Assembly: GCF_000423545.1 (NCBI RefSeq)
Contig: NZ_AUIE01000002.1
Location: forward strand, 62,001 to 126,000
Direction: 5' to 3'
From: Metapseudomonas resinovorans DSM 21078
GTDB lineage: Bacteria > Pseudomonadota > Gammaproteobacteria > Pseudomonadales > Pseudomonadaceae
Length of the DNA: 64,000 nt
A model generated the notes under the pieces. That model saw only the letters and a list, made by a program, of their open reading frames with translations, ran no database searches and had not been told where the DNA came from. The position numbers and the translations under genes were made by a program. Positions 28,437 through 36,360 of the stretch are shown here, one piece after another (positions within the stretch are counted from its first letter, which is position 1; each line of letters starts with the position of its first letter).

Positions 28437-29771
28437 TCAGGCGGCCTGGGTGCGCGCAGCAGCCATCAGCGCCTCGATTTCGTCGACCGTCTTGGGCACG
28501 CCACCCGTAAGGATCTCGCAGCCGGTCTTTGTCACCACCACGTCGTCCTCGATTCGCACACCGATGCCGCGCCACTTCTTCGGCACGTCCTGATTGTCGG
28601 CGCCGATGTAGATGCCGGGCTCGACGGTCATCGCCATGCCCGGCTCCAGCACGCGCCACTCGCCGCCGACCTTGTACTCGCCGACGTCGTGCACGTCCAT
28701 GCCCAGCCAGTGGCCGGCACGGTGCATGTAGAAGGCCTTGTAGGCTTCGGAGGCGATCAGTTCGTCGACATCGCCCTTGAGCAGGCCGAGCTCAACCAGA
28801 CCGGCGGTGATGACCCGCACGGTCGCCTCGTGGGCTTCGTTCCAGTGTTTGCCGGGGGCGATTTCGAGGAAGGCGGCTTCCTGGGATTTCAACACCAGCT
28901 CATAGATGGCCTTCTGCTCGGGGCTGAAGCGGCCACTGACCGGGAAGGTGCGAGTGATGTCGCTGGCGTAGCAGTCCAGCTCGCAGGCGGCGTCGATCAG
29001 TACCAGGTCGCCATCCTTCAGCGGTGCGTCGTTCTCGCGGTAATGCAGGATGCAGGCGTTCTTGCCAGCGGCGACGATGGAGCCGTAGGCCGGCATCTTC
29101 GCTCCGCCCCTGCGGAACTCGTATTCCAGTTCGGCTTCCAGATGGTACTCGTAGAGCCCGGCCCGGGCGGCCTGCATCGCGCGCACGTGTGCGCGCGCGG
29201 AGACCTCGGCGGCCTCGCGCATGACCTTCACTTCAGCCGCCGACTTGTACAGGCGCATGTCGTGCAGCAGATGGTCGAGGGCGACGAATTCCTTGGGCGG
29301 TTGTGCGCCCTGGCGGGCCTTGGAGCGGATGGTGTTGACCCACTCCATCAGGTGCTGGTCGAACTCGGTGTTGGTGCCGATGGAGTAGTAGACGCGGCTG
29401 CGCCCTTCGATCAGGCCGGGAAGGATGTCGTCGATGTCACCGATGGGGAAGGCATCATCGGCGCCGAAGTCCCGGATGGCGCCATCCTGGCCGGCGCGCA
29501 GGCCGTCCCAGAGTTCACGTTCCGGATCGCGCTCGCGGCAGAACAGCACGTACTCGCCATGTTCGCGGCCGGGAATCAGCACCAGCACGGCTTCCGGCTC
29601 GGGAAACCCGCTGAGGTACTGGAAGTCGCTGTCCTGACGGTAGACGTGCTCGACATCGCGGTTGCGAATATGCACGGGCGCGGCGGGCAGGATGGCAATG
29701 CTGTTGGCTTCCATCTGCGCCATCAGCGCCTTGCGGCGGCGGGCATATTCTGCCTTGGGGATACGGGTCAT
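28437..29771 (-). CDS. pepP: Xaa-Pro aminopeptidase P
   Basis: A 444-residue metallopeptidase of the creatinase/M24B fold that removes N-terminal residues preceding proline. The five metal ligands are recognisable: Asp in LIDAACELDCYASDIT (two), His in HRAGHWLGMDVHDVG, Glu in MTVEPGIYIG and Glu in VRIEDDVVVT. It belongs to the conserved ygfB-pepP-ubiH-ubiI order shared with E. coli, although the link between peptidase and quinone synthesis is unexplained. It starts 40 bases after ygfB. Confidence 0.96.
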   Translation of the reverse strand: MTRIPKAEYARRRKALMAQMEANSIAILPAAPVHIRNRDVEHVYRQDSDFQYLSGFPEPEAVLVLIPGREHGEYVLFCRERDPERELWDGLRAGQDGAIRDFGADDAFPIGDIDDILPGLIEGRSRVYYSIGTNTEFDQHLMEWVNTIRSKARQGAQPPKEFVALDHLLHDMRLYKSAAEVKVMREAAEVSARAHVRAMQAARAGLYEYHLEAELEYEFRRGGAKMPAYGSIVAAGKNACILHYRENDAPLKDGDLVLIDAACELDCYASDITRTFPVSGRFSPEQKAIYELVLKSQEAAFLEIAPGKHWNEAHEATVRVITAGLVELGLLKGDVDELIASEAYKAFYMHRAGHWLGMDVHDVGEYKVGGEWRVLEPGMAMTVEPGIYIGADNQDVPKKWRGIGVRIEDDVVVTKTGCEILTGGVPKTVDEIEALMAAARTQAA

Positions 29772-29811
29772 GCGCGCTCCTTCAGGGCGGGCAGACGGCC
29801 CGCCGCTCGAG

Positions 29812-30366
29812 TCAATGCAACGAGGGTTTGGCGGCCGGCGCGGCAGGCTTGGCGCATTCTGCGAAGAGCAGCAGGGGCGCGACGCGCAGGTACTCCATCA
29901 CTTCCATATAGTCGCTCTCGCCGTCGTCGGAGTCTTCCAGGGCACTCTGCACCTGGGCGATCGAGGCGAGGTCCTGGAGCACTTCGACGGCTTCGCCGGA
30001 CAACGCGCCTTCACGGGCGGTCAGGCCGAAGCCGCCGAGGAAGCCTTGGCACCACTGGCCAAGGGCGGCAGCACGTTCGGCCAGCGGCGCATCGTCGCTG
30101 GGCAGCAGAAGCACCACGGCCATTTCGGTGCCGGTCAGCTCGCTCTTGACCATTTCCTGCAGGCCGATCAGGGCCTGGCGCAGGTTGTCCTGCGGGGCGC
30201 CACCGAGCAGCTCGGCAGCATCCTCCAGCCAGGGCTCGGGGTCGAAGCCGGCGCCGGCGCAGCTGCGACCGAGCAACACGCCGTGCAGTTCGGCGGGGGA
30301 AACCGGCTGACCGGTGGAGGCGAGGAGCGCGGCGAAAGCGTTGTAGGGAGAATTCGAACTGGACAT
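29812..30366 (-). CDS. ygfB: YgfB/YecA (UPF0149) family protein
   Basis: A 184-residue acidic helical protein of the UPF0149 family. The motifs [15 protein letters not shown] and [12 protein letters not shown] are characteristic. In P. aeruginosa YgfB affects beta-lactam resistance by opposing activation of the amidase gene ampDh3 (literature memory). The start [11 protein letters not shown] is taken because upstream residues in this frame are unconserved and overlap the promoter region. First gene of the operon with pepP and the two ubiquinone hydroxylases; divergent from the zapB-like/zapA pair. The C-terminus is Ala/Pro/Lys-rich. Confidence 0.92.
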   Translation of the reverse strand: MSSSNSPYNAFAALLASTGQPVSPAELHGVLLGRSCAGAGFDPEPWLEDAAELLGGAPQDNLRQALIGLQEMVKSELTGTEMAVVLLLPSDDAPLAERAAALGQWCQGFLGGFGLTAREGALSGEAVEVLQDLASIAQVQSALEDSDDGESDYMEVMEYLRVAPLLLFAECAKPAAPAAKPSLH

Positions 30367-30571
30367 AAGGGTGGCTAGGCGCCAGAGGGCGCAATCACTA
30401 GAATGACGGCCTCGTATCCTAGCAGCCTGGCGCCGTGAAGGCAGCATTGGCCTTGCGGTCCTCAGGACCTGACCGCAGGCGTGCAACCAATCGCGCCGGC
30501 GCTTGCGGGTTTGACCCTTCCCGGAGTCGGTCCTATATAGTCCCGGTCACTCCCCACCAAGTAGACAGCCC

Positions 30572-30781
30572 ATGGAAGATGCCGAACTGCATGCACTGAC
30601 AGCCAAGCTGGAACTGCTGATCCAGCGTGTCGAGCAGCTCAAGGCCCAGAACCGGCTCCTGCTTGCCAGCGAGAAGGCCTGGCGCGAAGAACGCGCTCAT
30701 CTGATCGAAAAGAACGAAATGGCCCGGCTAAAGGTCGAAGCGATGATTTCGCGCCTGAAAGCCCTGGAGCAGGATTCATGA
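30572..30781 (+). CDS. ZapB-like coiled-coil protein (TIGR02449 family)
   Basis: A 69-residue protein that is almost entirely heptad-patterned coiled coil (LTAKLELLIQRVEQLKAQNR and later VEAMISRLKALEQ). It matches the small family placed next to zapA in gammaproteobacteria. Its stop overlaps the zapA start by 4 bases (ATGA), so the two are translationally coupled and probably act together at the FtsZ ring. Role is inferred from the neighbour. Confidence 0.85.
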   Translation: MEDAELHALTAKLELLIQRVEQLKAQNRLLLASEKAWREERAHLIEKNEMARLKVEAMISRLKALEQDS

Positions 30782-31092
30782 CCCAGTCCAACACCGTTAC
30801 CGTCCAAATCCTCGATAAGGAATACTGCATCGCCTGCCCTGCGGACGAGCGCGCCAACCTGGAAAGCGCCGCGCGCTACCTGGACGGCAAGATGCGCGAG
30901 ATCCGTTCCAGCGGGAAAGTCATCGGTGCCGACCGTGTCGCCGTGATGGCCGCCCTGAACATCACCCATGACTTGCTGCACAAGCAGCAGCGCCTGGACC
31001 AGGAAGCCTCGTCCACCCGAGAGCGGGTCCGCGACCTGCTGGAGCGTGTCGACCACGCCCTGGCGGCTGACCCGGACACCCAGCAGGCCTGA
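30778..31092 (+). CDS. zapA: Cell division protein ZapA
   Basis: A 104-residue ZapA, which bundles FtsZ filaments at mid-cell. The N-terminal globular part contains VTVQILDKEYCIACPADERANLESAARYLD written here in pieces (VTVQILDKEYCIACP, then ANLESAARYLDGKM), followed by RVAVMAALNITHDLL and a C-terminal coiled coil. It overlaps the upstream coiled-coil gene by 4 bases and is followed by the 6S RNA gene, the same order as in E. coli and P. aeruginosa. Confidence 0.95.
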   Translation: MTQSNTVTVQILDKEYCIACPADERANLESAARYLDGKMREIRSSGKVIGADRVAVMAALNITHDLLHKQQRLDQEASSTRERVRDLLERVDHALAADPDTQQA

Positions 31093-31179
31093 GCCCCCGG
31101 CCGCGACAAACTGACGCTCTCTGGCGTTTTTTGACGCGGCCGGACCGACGCGCAGCAGTTTCCTGAACGGTTCTTGGGG

Positions 31180-31185
31180 TATACT
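31180..31185 (+). promoter_or_regulatory. -10 element of the 6S RNA promoter
   Basis: TATACT lies 7-8 bases before the inferred 5' end of 6S RNA at about 31193. No clear -35 hexamer is seen at 17 bases. Confidence 0.55.
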
Positions 31186-31192
31186 CGCCGCC

Positions 31193-31372
31193 AGCTCCCT
31201 GGTGTGTTGGCCAGTCGGTGATGTCCCTGAGCCGATAAATGCAACCACGGGGGTTGCAAGTTGAGGCCGGTGTGCATGTCCGCCTGACGGAAAGCCTTAA
31301 CGCCTCCTGCAGCCTCCACCTTGAACTTTCGGGTTCAAGGGCTAACCCGACAGCGGCACAACCGGGGAGTCT
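31193..31372 (+). ncRNA. ssrS: 6S RNA
   Basis: About 180 nt between zapA and ygfA. The sequence has the blocks I recall for Pseudomonas 6S RNA: CTCCCTGGTGTGTTGGCCAG at the 5' end, GTCGGTGATGTCCCTGAGCC, GCATGTCCGCCTGACGGAAA, the hairpin CCTTGAACTTTCGGGTTCAAGG and the 3' part CCCGACAGCGGCACAACCGG ending GGGAGT. The 5' CTCCC and 3' GGGAG close the long stem, and the central region opens into the bubble that mimics an open promoter and binds sigma70 RNA polymerase. Ends are approximate to a few bases. Read-through would give a 6S-ygfA transcript. Confidence 0.93.
31364..31369 (+). promoter_or_regulatory. Only visible SD for ygfA lies within 6S RNA 3' end
   Basis: GGGGAG ends 12 bases before the ygfA ATG and is also the 3' strand of the 6S closing stem. 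The bases between are a U-rich run. There is no other ribosome binding site before this start. Confidence 0.45.
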
Positions 31373-31381
31373 ATTTTTTTC

Positions 31382-31978
31382 ATGATCTGCGCCGGTTCAC
31401 ATTCCCGCCAGAGCCTGCGCCGCCAGCTTCGCCAGGCCCGCCGCGCACTCACCCCCCTCCAGCAGAAAAACGCCGCAAAGTCCCTCTATCGCCAGCTCGC
31501 GCAGAACCCGCTGTTCCGCCGCGCCCGACATGTCGCCCTCTATCTGCCCACCAATGGCGAGATCGACCCACGTCCGTTGCTGCGCGAAGCCCAACGCCGG
31601 GGCAAACAGGCCTACCTGCCGGTACTGAATGCCTGGCCACGGGAAAAGATGGTGTTCCAGCGTCTACGGCCGGGAGAAAGGCTGCAGAAGAACCGCTTCC
31701 GCATCCTCGAGCCACGTGCCAATCCGGCGCAGCAGCGCAAGGTCTGGGCACTGGATCTGGTCATGTTGCCCCTGGTGGGTTTCGATGAATACGGTGGGCG
31801 TCTGGGAATGGGCGGCGGTTTCTACGACCGCAGCCTGGCCTATCTGGCACGTCGACGCCAATGGCGCAAACCAGCCCTGCTGGGCCTGGCGCACGAATGT
31901 CAGAAGGTGGACAGGTTGGAACTGGCCCGCTGGGACGTGGCCCTGCAGGCAACCGTAACGGATAAAGGCTGGTACTGA
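31382..31978 (+). CDS. ygfA: 5-formyltetrahydrofolate cyclo-ligase
   Basis: A 198-residue enzyme converting 5-formyl-THF to methenyl-THF with ATP. The family signature GFDEYGGRLGMGGGFYDR is near the C-terminus and ARHVALYLPTNGEIDP in the middle. The N-terminus is basic. The ATG lies immediately after the 6S RNA and its U-rich tail; no other ATG, GTG or TTG occurs in frame for a dozen codons, so the start is forced. The linkage to 6S RNA is widely conserved in proteobacteria. Confidence 0.94.
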   Translation: MICAGSHSRQSLRRQLRQARRALTPLQQKNAAKSLYRQLAQNPLFRRARHVALYLPTNGEIDPRPLLREAQRRGKQAYLPVLNAWPREKMVFQRLRPGERLQKNRFRILEPRANPAQQRKVWALDLVMLPLVGFDEYGGRLGMGGGFYDRSLAYLARRRQWRKPALLGLAHECQKVDRLELARWDVALQATVTDKGWY

Positions 31979-32027
31979 CGGACCTGACGACGGCACCACG
32001 ATCCTTGCGGTGCCGATCAGCGTGAAA

Positions 32028-32159
32028 TCAGGGCTGCTGGGTCAAATTGATGGGTGCGCTGCTCTGGCGCTCCCACAGGCTTTGGGTGTAACCGGTAGTA
32101 ACCACACCCAGGCCAAAAATGATGACCAATACCCAGAGAATGTCTGGCTTGCGTTTCAT
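32028..32159 (-). CDS. Small single-span membrane protein, 43 residues
   Basis: A short open frame, too small for usual length cut-offs: MKRKPDILWVLVIIFGLGVV followed by TTGYTQSLWERQSSAPINLT and QQP. A positively charged start precedes one hydrophobic helix at about residues 7-22, giving an inner-membrane protein with a short periplasmic tail. GGGGGAGG lies 7 bases upstream of the ATG, a near-ideal ribosome binding site. I believe similar short proteins are annotated at this place in other pseudomonads, but this is memory only. It lies between ygfA and the EVE-domain gene, on the opposite strand. Function unknown. Confidence 0.75.
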   Translation of the reverse strand: MKRKPDILWVLVIIFGLGVVTTGYTQSLWERQSSAPINLTQQP

Positions 32160-32363
32160 CGATTGCCTCCCCCTTGCAGGCAAACTTCGCGCGATGACCG
32201 ATGGCGAGTTGTTGTTTTGATTGGACCGAACGGCGGTAGCAGCTTAAAGCGCGGCATTCTCCGGCAACGTGAGCGAACACGCAATTTATGACGCCAACCG
32301 GCTGTCGGCCAGACCCCAAGCTTGAGTACCCCAATTAAGGACGAACGTACAGGAGCAAAGTTC

Positions 32364-32813
32364 ATGCCTTTCTGGCTGATGAAATCCGAACCCGACGAAC
32401 TCTCCATCCACGACCTGCAGCGCCTGGGCAAGGCACGCTGGGATGGCGTGCGCAACTACCAGGCACGCAACTTCATGCGCGCCATGCGCCCGGGCGAACT
32501 GTTCTTCTTCTATCACTCCAGTTGCCCCGAGCCAGGCATAGCCGGTATTGCACGGATTGCTGGCGAGACCTACCCGGACCCCACAGCCCTGGACCCGCAA
32601 AGCCACTATCACGACCCCAAGGCCAACACAGAGAAGAATCCCTGGAGCGCCCTGGACGTGGAATTCGTCGAGGCCTTCCCCCACGTCATTCCACTCGCCG
32701 CCCTGCGTGAGCAGGCCGTGCTCGCCGGCATGCCCCTGGTGCAGAAGGGCAGCCGTCTGTCGGTAATGCCGGTGACCGAGGAAGAATGGTCCGGGGTACT
32801 GGCCCTGCGTTGA
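32364..32813 (+). CDS. EVE-domain protein
   Basis: A 149-residue PUA-like EVE protein (thymocyte nuclear protein 1 type). The start MPFWLMKSEPDELSIHDL is the family hallmark, followed by WDGVRNYQARNFMRAMRPGE and FFYHSSCPEPGIAGIARI. EVE domains bind modified bases in DNA or RNA; in pseudomonads this stand-alone form is part of the ordinary genome and its target is unknown. AGGAG lies 8 bases before the ATG at 32364; the frame is open further upstream but without conservation. Confidence 0.92.
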   Translation: MPFWLMKSEPDELSIHDLQRLGKARWDGVRNYQARNFMRAMRPGELFFFYHSSCPEPGIAGIARIAGETYPDPTALDPQSHYHDPKANTEKNPWSALDVEFVEAFPHVIPLAALREQAVLAGMPLVQKGSRLSVMPVTEEEWSGVLALR

Positions 32814-32864
32814 GTCAGGAATGGCCCTGTGCTATGAGGGAGGGGAATCCTCCGGGGCGCATCC

Positions 32865-34709
32865 ATGCCGCATTCTCATCCTGCCTGGCTGGTCCGAACG
32901 ACACTCGCCCTGCTCTTCCTGGCGATGTGCGGCACCAGCCTGTTGCTCTGGAAGCAACTGGAAGACGCCCAGCAGGAGCGCATCCGTGACCGCGTGGGCT
33001 ATCAGGCGCGAACGCTCGCGACCGAGCTGGAAAACAACCTGATCGATGAGGTCGAGGGCCTGCGTCGCATGGCCCTTTTGTGGAACCATCGAGGCCGTAT
33101 CCCCCGGGACGAGTGGACCCTGGAAGCCAACTTCGCCCTGGAGCACTTCCCCGGCTACCAGTCGATCCAGTGGATGGGGGCCGATCTGCGCATGCGCTGG
33201 GTACTGCCCGAGCAGGGCAATGAAGCCGCAATCGGCTTCCGCCTGACCCGCAACCATCCCAACTTCAACCTCGCCATGCAGGCCAAGGCCAGTGGCGAGG
33301 CGCAGATGTCCAACAGCTTCGCCCTGGTCCAGGGCGGGCGCGGCTTCGTCCTCTATACCCCGCTCTACATCCGCGACGAACAGAGTGATCGGAGCTTCGA
33401 CGGTTTCCTCCAGGGCGTATTTCGGGTCGAGACCTTGATGGATGAGCTCCTCGCCGACCTCGACAACCAGGACTTCAGCGTCCTGCTATTGGAATCCGGC
33501 CGCTCCATCTATCACCAGGAGCAGCCCGAAATCTTGCCGTCCCTCAGCCAACGCGTGCCGCTGCACCTGCTCAATAACAGCAACTTCTCCCTGCAACTCT
33601 CTCCGACCCCCAAGTTGGTGGAGCAACTCAGGTCGCCACTCCCGCAGGTGGTTCTCGGCGCCAGCCTGCTCACGAGCCTGCTGCTGGTCGCCGCCCTGGT
33701 CCTGGCGCTGGAAAACGCCCGCCGCGCCAGCGCCCTGCAGGCCGGTTACCGGCGCCTGAATGAAGAGGTCAGCCAGCGTGAGCACGTCGAACAGGATCTG
33801 CGTGAAAGCCGCGAGCGCCTGCAACTGGTACTCGACCTGACCGATTCCAGCGAGGATGGACTGTTCATTTTCGACCTCGCCAACCGTGAGGTCCTGCACA
33901 TGAACCGGGCCACCCATGCCGGCCTGGGCTACAGCGCCGAGGCATTCCGACAACTGCTGAAGGAAGATCCGGAACAACTGCTGCCCGGCTTCCATACCTG
34001 GCTGGAGCTGGTGCGCCAGGCACGCAGGGATGGCGACTCCGGCATCTTCCAGCGGCAGATGCGCCGCGCCGACGACAGCCTCCAGGCAGCCGAGATCAGC
34101 GCACAAATGGTCAGTCTGAATGGCCGTGACTATCTGATCGGCGTGTCCCGCGACAACCGCGAACGTCTCGAGCTGGAGGCGCGTCTGCAGCGACTATCCC
34201 AGCAGGACGGCCTCACCGGACTCTTCAACCGGCGATACTTCGATCGTCAGCTCAATGGCGAGTGGCGCCGCCTGCGTCGCCTTGGCGCGCCGCTGGCCTT
34301 GCTGATGCTGGATGTGGATCACTTCAAGGCATACAACGACCGACTCGGCCATCAGGCTGGCGACGACGCGCTGCGCCAAGTGGCCCAGGCGCTGCAACAG
34401 AGCCTGCAACGCGAAGGCGACGCGGCTTGCCGATACGGTGGCGAGGAGTTCGCCATCATCCTCGCCAATACCGCCGAAGACGGTGCGCGACATGTGGCAG
34501 AACGGGTAATGGCGCAAGTGGCCGCACTGGCCATCGAACACCCGGCCAGCCCGGAGGGGTACCTGACGTTGAGTATCGGTATCGCGATTTCCGACCCAGC
34601 CCGCGAGGACCAGCCCGACAGCCTGGTATCACGCAGCGACGCCGCGCTCTACCGGGCCAAGCACGAGGGACGCAACCGCACCTGCTTGTGGGAGAAGGGT
34701 CAGGGCTGA
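32865..34709 (+). CDS. Membrane diguanylate cyclase (CHASE-PAS-GGDEF)
   Basis: A 614-residue inner-membrane sensor enzyme making cyclic di-GMP. First membrane helix at about 9-28; a periplasmic sensor resembling CHASE at about 40-250 (the segment LEHFPGYQSIQWMGADLRMRW is typical); second helix at about 260-282; a short coiled coil; PAS at about 315-435; and GGDEF at about 445-605. The active site is Gly-Gly-Glu-Glu-Phe at 525-529 and an intact inhibitory I-site Arg516-x-x-Asp519 precedes it, so product inhibition is expected. No EAL domain. Its last 10 bases overlap the end of the convergent FliL-like gene. Confidence 0.92.
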   Translation: MPHSHPAWLVRTTLALLFLAMCGTSLLLWKQLEDAQQERIRDRVGYQARTLATELENNLIDEVEGLRRMALLWNHRGRIPRDEWTLEANFALEHFPGYQSIQWMGADLRMRWVLPEQGNEAAIGFRLTRNHPNFNLAMQAKASGEAQMSNSFALVQGGRGFVLYTPLYIRDEQSDRSFDGFLQGVFRVETLMDELLADLDNQDFSVLLLESGRSIYHQEQPEILPSLSQRVPLHLLNNSNFSLQLSPTPKLVEQLRSPLPQVVLGASLLTSLLLVAALVLALENARRASALQAGYRRLNEEVSQREHVEQDLRESRERLQLVLDLTDSSEDGLFIFDLANREVLHMNRATHAGLGYSAEAFRQLLKEDPEQLLPGFHTWLELVRQARRDGDSGIFQRQMRRADDSLQAAEISAQMVSLNGRDYLIGVSRDNRERLELEARLQRLSQQDGLTGLFNRRYFDRQLNGEWRRLRRLGAPLALLMLDVDHFKAYNDRLGHQAGDDALRQVAQALQQSLQREGDAACRYGGEEFAIILANTAEDGARHVAERVMAQVAALAIEHPASPEGYLTLSIGIAISDPAREDQPDSLVSRSDAALYRAKHEGRNRTCLWEKGQG

Positions 34710-35110
34710 ATGATCAGGTTGTTGAACAGCAGGTCGTCCACCAAGGGCAGACCTTCCTCGCTGTGCAACACCTGCTGCACCTGCTTGAGGGCTTCCTGGC
34801 GCAACTTCTCCTTGGAGTCGGACGCGTTCAGGGTCTCGTCGGTCTGCTGGGAGAAAAGCATCACCAGTTGGTTGCGAATCAGAGGCTCATGACGAGTGAC
34901 CTTTTCCTGGGCTTCAGGACCGGTGACCCGCAGGGAAATATCCGCCTTGTAATACTTCAGGCGCGGCCCGGAACCATAGTTGCCGACCAGGGAGGGCACC
35001 AGATCAACATAGGCAACCTTGGGCGTCTCTCCTTCCTTGGGCTCGTCCTCACTGGCGACCGCCAGCAGCGGAAGGGTCAGGGCCAGCAACATTGCAGTCA
35101 GTCTTTTCAC
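34700..35110 (-). CDS. Secreted FliL-like protein
   Basis: A 136-residue protein with signal peptide or membrane anchor (MKRLTAMLLALTLPLLAVAS when read from the GTG) and a FliL-like domain: VPSLVGNYGSGPRLKYYKAD, then ISLRV and HEPLIRNQLVMLFSQQTDET. True FliL proteins bind the flagellar stator, but this copy is far from flagellar genes, so the role is open. GTG at 35110 is chosen because GAGGA lies 8 bases upstream; a GTG 18 bases earlier would sit within that site. The 3' ends of this gene and the diguanylate cyclase overlap by 10 bases. Confidence 0.8.
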   Translation of the reverse strand: MKRLTAMLLALTLPLLAVASEDEPKEGETPKVAYVDLVPSLVGNYGSGPRLKYYKADISLRVTGPEAQEKVTRHEPLIRNQLVMLFSQQTDETLNASDSKEKLRQEALKQVQQVLHSEEGLPLVDDLLFNNLIIQP

Positions 35111-35285
35111 CTGGATTATCCTCAGCACGAATGGCGCCTAGCATAGCCACAGGCGCGGCCGGCCCCAAGACCTTCGTTTATGCAGGTCCATCAGGCGCAG
35201 CCATGCTGATTGACCCTCCAGGCACCCCACCTACACTGCAAGGCCACATGCCCGGGGCCAGCGCCCCAAGCCAAGGAGCTCCGCG

Positions 35286-36263
35286 ATGAAAGCCGTCTTG
35301 TGCAAAGCCTTCGGTCCGGCCGATACCCTGGTGCTGGAGGAAGTCGCCAGCCCTGAACCCAAGAAGAACGAGATCCTGATCGACGTACACGCCGCGGCGG
35401 TCAACTTCCCCGACACCCTGATCATCGAAGGCAAGTACCAGTTCAAGCCACCATTCCCCTTCTCCCCGGGCGGCGAAGCAGCCGGTGTGGTCGCGGCGGT
35501 TGGCGAGAAGGTCAGCCACCTCAAGCCCGGCGACCGGGTGATGGCGCTGACCGGCTGGGGCAGCTTTGCCGAACAGGTGGCGGTGCCGTCCTACAATGTG
35601 ATGCCGATTCCCAAAGGCATCGACTTCAACTCCGCCGCCGCCTTCGGCATGACCTACGGCACCTCGATGCATGCCCTCAAGCAGCGCGCCAACCTGCAAC
35701 CCGGCGAAACCCTGCTGGTACTTGGCGCCTCCGGCGGCGTCGGCCTGGCGGCGGTGGAAATCGGCAAGGCCATGGGCGCGCGGGTAATTGCTGCGGCCAG
35801 CAGTGTGGAGAAGCTGGAAGTGGCCAAGGCCGCCGGTGCCGACGCGCTGATCAACTACAGCGAGGAAAACCTGAAGGACCGCGTCAAGGAACTCACCGGC
35901 GGCCAGGGCGCCGACGTGATCTACGACCCGGTGGGCGGTGACCTGTTCGACGCCGCCGTGCGCTCGATCAACTGGAATGGCCGCCTGCTGGTCGTCGGCT
36001 TCGCCAGCGGTCGCATCCCCGAGCTACCGGTCAACCTTGCGCTGCTCAAGGGCGCCTCAGTGGTGGGCGTGTTCTGGGGTTCTTTCGCGCAACGCCAGCC
36101 CCAGGACAACCTGGCCAACTTCCAGCAGCTGTTCGCCTGGTATGCCGAGGGCAAACTGAAACCGCTGGTGTCCCAGACCTTCCCGCTGGAGCGCGCAAGC
36201 GACGCCATCAATGCCCTGGCCACGCGCCAGGCCGTGGGCAAGGTGGTAGTGGAAGTGCGCTGA
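35286..36263 (+). CDS. NADPH:quinone oxidoreductase family (zinc-free MDR)
   Basis: A 325-residue medium-chain reductase of the QOR type. The GroES-like part (about 1-125) lacks the zinc ligands of alcohol dehydrogenases; the Rossmann part carries LVLGASGGVGLAAVEIGKAM at about 145. Family members reduce quinones or 2-enones with NADPH in the cytoplasm; substrate unknown. The start ATG at 35286 follows AAGGAG by 6 bases. It has its own terminator at 36325. Confidence 0.9.
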   Translation: MKAVLCKAFGPADTLVLEEVASPEPKKNEILIDVHAAAVNFPDTLIIEGKYQFKPPFPFSPGGEAAGVVAAVGEKVSHLKPGDRVMALTGWGSFAEQVAVPSYNVMPIPKGIDFNSAAAFGMTYGTSMHALKQRANLQPGETLLVLGASGGVGLAAVEIGKAMGARVIAAASSVEKLEVAKAAGADALINYSEENLKDRVKELTGGQGADVIYDPVGGDLFDAAVRSINWNGRLLVVGFASGRIPELPVNLALLKGASVVGVFWGSFAQRQPQDNLANFQQLFAWYAEGKLKPLVSQTFPLERASDAINALATRQAVGKVVVEVR

Positions 36264-36324
36264 GGCATGGACCGGCAGGATAGGTTGATCGAACACGAAG
36301 CGATACCCATCCTATGGAACGCAC

Positions 36325-36349
36325 AAGGCCGCCCGAGGGCGGTCTTTTC
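36325..36349 (+). terminator. Terminator of quinone oxidoreductase gene
   Basis: GGCCGCCC and GGGCGGTC form a short GC-rich stem (36327-36334 with 36337-36344) followed by TTTT. Confidence 0.75.
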
Positions 36350-36360
36350 ATGTCCGGAGT

